Below, in pieces: positions 62,293 to 64,000 of a stretch of DNA of 64,000 bases. The notes under the pieces are model-generated. The model ran no database searches. It saw nothing but the letters and a program-made list of their open reading frames with translations, and was not told the origin of the DNA. The position numbers and the translations under genes were made by a program. Origin of the DNA: DATKEJ01 sp963768715 (lineage in GTDB: Bacteria; Bacteroidota; Rhodothermia; Rhodothermales; DATKEJ01); the NCBI GenBank assembly GCA_963768715.1, contig CAVYJC010000005.1:124001-188000 (forward strand), read 5' to 3'. The number at the start of each line of letters is the position of its first letter. Position 1 is the first letter of the stretch.

Positions 62293-63528
62293 TTAATCCA
62301 TCCCAGCCATTTCGTTGGCAAGCGCCTGCTCGTCGACCTGCTTCCCGGTGGAGCCGAGATACTGCAGGGCAAGCATCGTGATGTCGTCAGACTGCGAAAT
62401 CCCCCCTGAGAAGCCCTCGACTTCGCGGAAAACGTCGCGCACCACTTCGGCCGGTGTGTGACCCACGGCATCCTTCAGGCACTCGACGATGCGACCGACG
62501 CCGAATTCCTCACGCACGGCATTGATCGCCTCGTTAACGCCGTCGGTGTACATGAAGAGCGTGTCGCCCTTAGCGAGGGTTATCTGTCCGGCCTTGTAAG
62601 TAAAGTCGTCGACCAGACAAAGCGCCAGCCCTTTTGGCGGCTCGATCAACTCGACGTCACCGTTGTGACGGATGATATAAGGATGGTTGTGGCCGGCGTT
62701 ACAATAAGTGACGACGCCGGTCTCGGCATCCAGAATTCCGTAAAAGCCGGTCACAAACAATCCGCGAACGCTCTCGGGATACAGAACCTTGTTCACGTGT
62801 CGCACACAGCTCTGGGCGGGAATCCCCTGCACGGCCGTTGCTTTCAAGAGGGTCTTTGTGATCGCCATGAACATGGCGGCGCCCACGCCTTTCCCCGAAA
62901 CGTCCCCCACGACGAAACCAAGCTGTTCTTCATCGATCATGAAGAAGTCGTAGAAGTCGCCGCCCACTTCCTGGGCAGGGATCATCGTCGCGTAAAGGTC
63001 AAACTCCGAGCGTTCCGGAAAGGCAGGGAAAGTGGAGGGCAGCGTCGAGAGTTGAATTCGATTGGCGATATCGAGCTCGCGTTGAAGAAGCGTCAGGTGC
63101 CGTTTCGAATCCTCCGCACTTCGGATCAGGCAAACCTCCTTCCAAGTCTTGTCGACCGTCTTACGTAAATCCTCAAAGTTGATAGGTTTAGTAACAAAGT
63201 CGAACGCCCCGCGGTTCATGGCGGTGCGGATGTTTTCCATGTCGCCGTACGCGGAGACGATCACGGTCTTGAGCGAAACCTCCATGTCGGCCAGCCTCGA
63301 CAAGAGCGTAAGTCCGTCCATCCGAGGCATATTGATGTCGGACAGGATAATATCCAGGCCGCCGTCGGAATTGACTTTCTCAAGCGCCTCCAAACCGTCA
63401 GGCGCAAACCTGAAATCGAGCTCACGATCCCTAATCTCGCGACGGAACTTCTGACGAATCAGCAGCTCCAGATCGGGCTCGTCATCAACGACGAGGATGC
63501 GGATCGGTCCGGACGTATCGACACTCAT
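62293..63528 (-). CDS. Response regulator fused to a SpoIIE-type PP2C phosphatase
   Basis: The 411-residue protein has a receiver domain (ILVVDDEPDLELLI, phospho-acceptor Asp in IILSDINMPRMDG, Lys in FVTKPINFEDL) and a C-terminal PP2C domain: EVGGDFYDFFMI, VVGDVSGKGVGAAMFMA, CNAGHNHPYII, YTDGVNEAIN and QSDDITMLAL, with metal-binding aspartates intact. It resembles RssB/RsbU-type output proteins that act on STAS partners. It is a second phosphatase of the same output class as the one at 51555-52838, about 9.5 kb away. It could feed the same partner-switching proteins. No kinase is adjacent. Confidence 0.94.
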   Translation of the reverse strand: MSVDTSGPIRILVVDDEPDLELLIRQKFRREIRDRELDFRFAPDGLEALEKVNSDGGLDIILSDINMPRMDGLTLLSRLADMEVSLKTVIVSAYGDMENIRTAMNRGAFDFVTKPINFEDLRKTVDKTWKEVCLIRSAEDSKRHLTLLQRELDIANRIQLSTLPSTFPAFPERSEFDLYATMIPAQEVGGDFYDFFMIDEEQLGFVVGDVSGKGVGAAMFMAITKTLLKATAVQGIPAQSCVRHVNKVLYPESVRGLFVTGFYGILDAETGVVTYCNAGHNHPYIIRHNGDVELIEPPKGLALCLVDDFTYKAGQITLAKGDTLFMYTDGVNEAINAVREEFGVGRIVECLKDAVGHTPAEVVRDVFREVEGFSGGISQSDDITMLALQYLGSTGKQVDEQALANEMAGMD

Positions 63529-63636
63529 ACTGAAGAAAACTTGATTCGGCCCATTGTGATCAAGACGATGCTAATATGCTTCTCAGGGGCCTGACTCCCG
63601 GAGAGCTTTGAATGTAAAGAAATTCTGGACAGGTCA

Positions 63637-64000
63637 CTACACTCCGGCAACCAAGTTACTGAGTCCTTGTGCTGCTTCTCCGGGGACCGCTGTAAATCGA
63701 ACCAAGTAACACTGATCATCCTGTTCGGCTTTCGTGACTTTGCCGTACACGTCTACGGATTCGTTGTTTACCATCGACAAAGTTTTCCCACGGAACGTCA
63801 AACGAATATTTGCCAGTTCATCGAGCCCGTCGGGCGTTTCGAGCAACGCCTCGTGTTCAGATAGCTGAAGCACGCGACCGTAACGGCTCTCGTCCGAAAC
63901 GTGCTTGCCGTCGAGGGCCGCATACGTCACCGGCACAGGTGACTCGAGAATTATCAACTCGCTGCTGCCAACGGGAAGGCGCAGATTATACGGCGAACCG
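63637..64000 (-). CDS. C-terminal part of a protein with possible PilZ-like domain, cut by window edge
   Basis: The frame is open to the right edge, and the readable part is about 120 residues (…SPYNLRLPVGSSELIIL… in the edge region). It contains RYGRVLQLSEHEALLETPDG, LANIRLTF and VYGKVTKAEQDDQCYLVRF, a strand-rich pattern like a PilZ or other small beta-barrel domain, but the RxxxR/DxSxxG motif of c-di-GMP binders is not clear. The upstream part, start and function are beyond the window. A TTG inside is a possible but unlikely start. Confidence 0.6.
   Translation of the reverse strand, partial: GSPYNLRLPVGSSELIILESPVPVTYAALDGKHVSDESRYGRVLQLSEHEALLETPDGLDELANIRLTFRGKTLSMVNNESVDVYGKVTKAEQDDQCYLVRFTAVPGEAAQGLSNLVAGV

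Overview
The window reads as a chromosomal segment of a Gram-negative, moderately GC-rich member of the Bacteroidota/Rhodothermota side of the tree, most likely Rhodothermales-like. The evidence is a type IX secretion pair (PorU, PorV), cargo proteins with C-terminal sorting domains, a TonB-dependent receptor with an N-terminal carboxypeptidase-regulatory-like domain, DUF5683 and GWxTD proteins, and few Shine-Dalgarno sites. I saw no tRNA, rRNA, IS element, phage gene or CRISPR array. The taxonomic call is inference from gene families.

Layout. 1-5.0 kb (minus): a large envelope protein cut by the left edge, an NHL-repeat lipoprotein and purD. 5.1-9.2 kb (plus): an Omp85-like barrel, then a flippase, a family-2 glycosyltransferase (frameshifted) and a polysaccharide deacetylase. 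9.2-22.0 kb (minus): an envelope/secretion block running porU, porV (frameshifted), an M6-like protein that has lost its zinc motif and ends in a sorting domain, an HExxH/propeller/barrel protein and a DUF5683 protein. 22.2-29.1 kb (minus): MBL-fold hydrolase, Lon-substrate-domain protein, nadA, LolD-like ATPase, NtrC-type regulator, TPR membrane protein and murA. 29.3-35.8 kb: cysteine desulfurase, a small barrel on the other strand, then fixA-fixB-fixC-fixX and a glutaryl-CoA-dehydrogenase-like enzyme, which look like one route from acyl-CoA oxidation to the quinone pool. 36.2-45.6 kb (minus): lipoprotein and TonB receptor (both frameshifted), a VCBS-repeat T9SS cargo, a PrsW protease and a second HExxH/propeller/barrel protein.

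45.7-52.8 kb (minus) is the most unusual part. In transcription order it holds a GAF-PP2C phosphatase, a STAS protein, an RsbW-type kinase, a second STAS protein, an ECF sigma factor, a membrane anti-sigma factor, and two tandem copies of an unrecognised membrane-anchored protein containing a 42-bp (14-residue) tandem repeat. The two blocks, of 1594 and 1636 bp, are almost identical, differ in length by exactly one repeat unit, and begin at the stop codon of the anti-sigma gene. I infer a partner-switching plus ECF stress-signalling locus whose output may include the repeat proteins.

53-62.3 kb (plus) is housekeeping: nrnA, pepA, a GWxTD protein, pdxA, a methyltransferase, an FtsE-like ATPase, an AGCS symporter with a large insertion, and upp. 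62.3-64 kb (minus) carries a response regulator-PP2C phosphatase and the C-terminal part of a protein cut by the right edge.

Four genes carry single +1 frameshifts at short homopolymers, and the distal repeat-protein copy carries a +1/-1 pair. The recurrence suggests sequencing or assembly error, at least in part.
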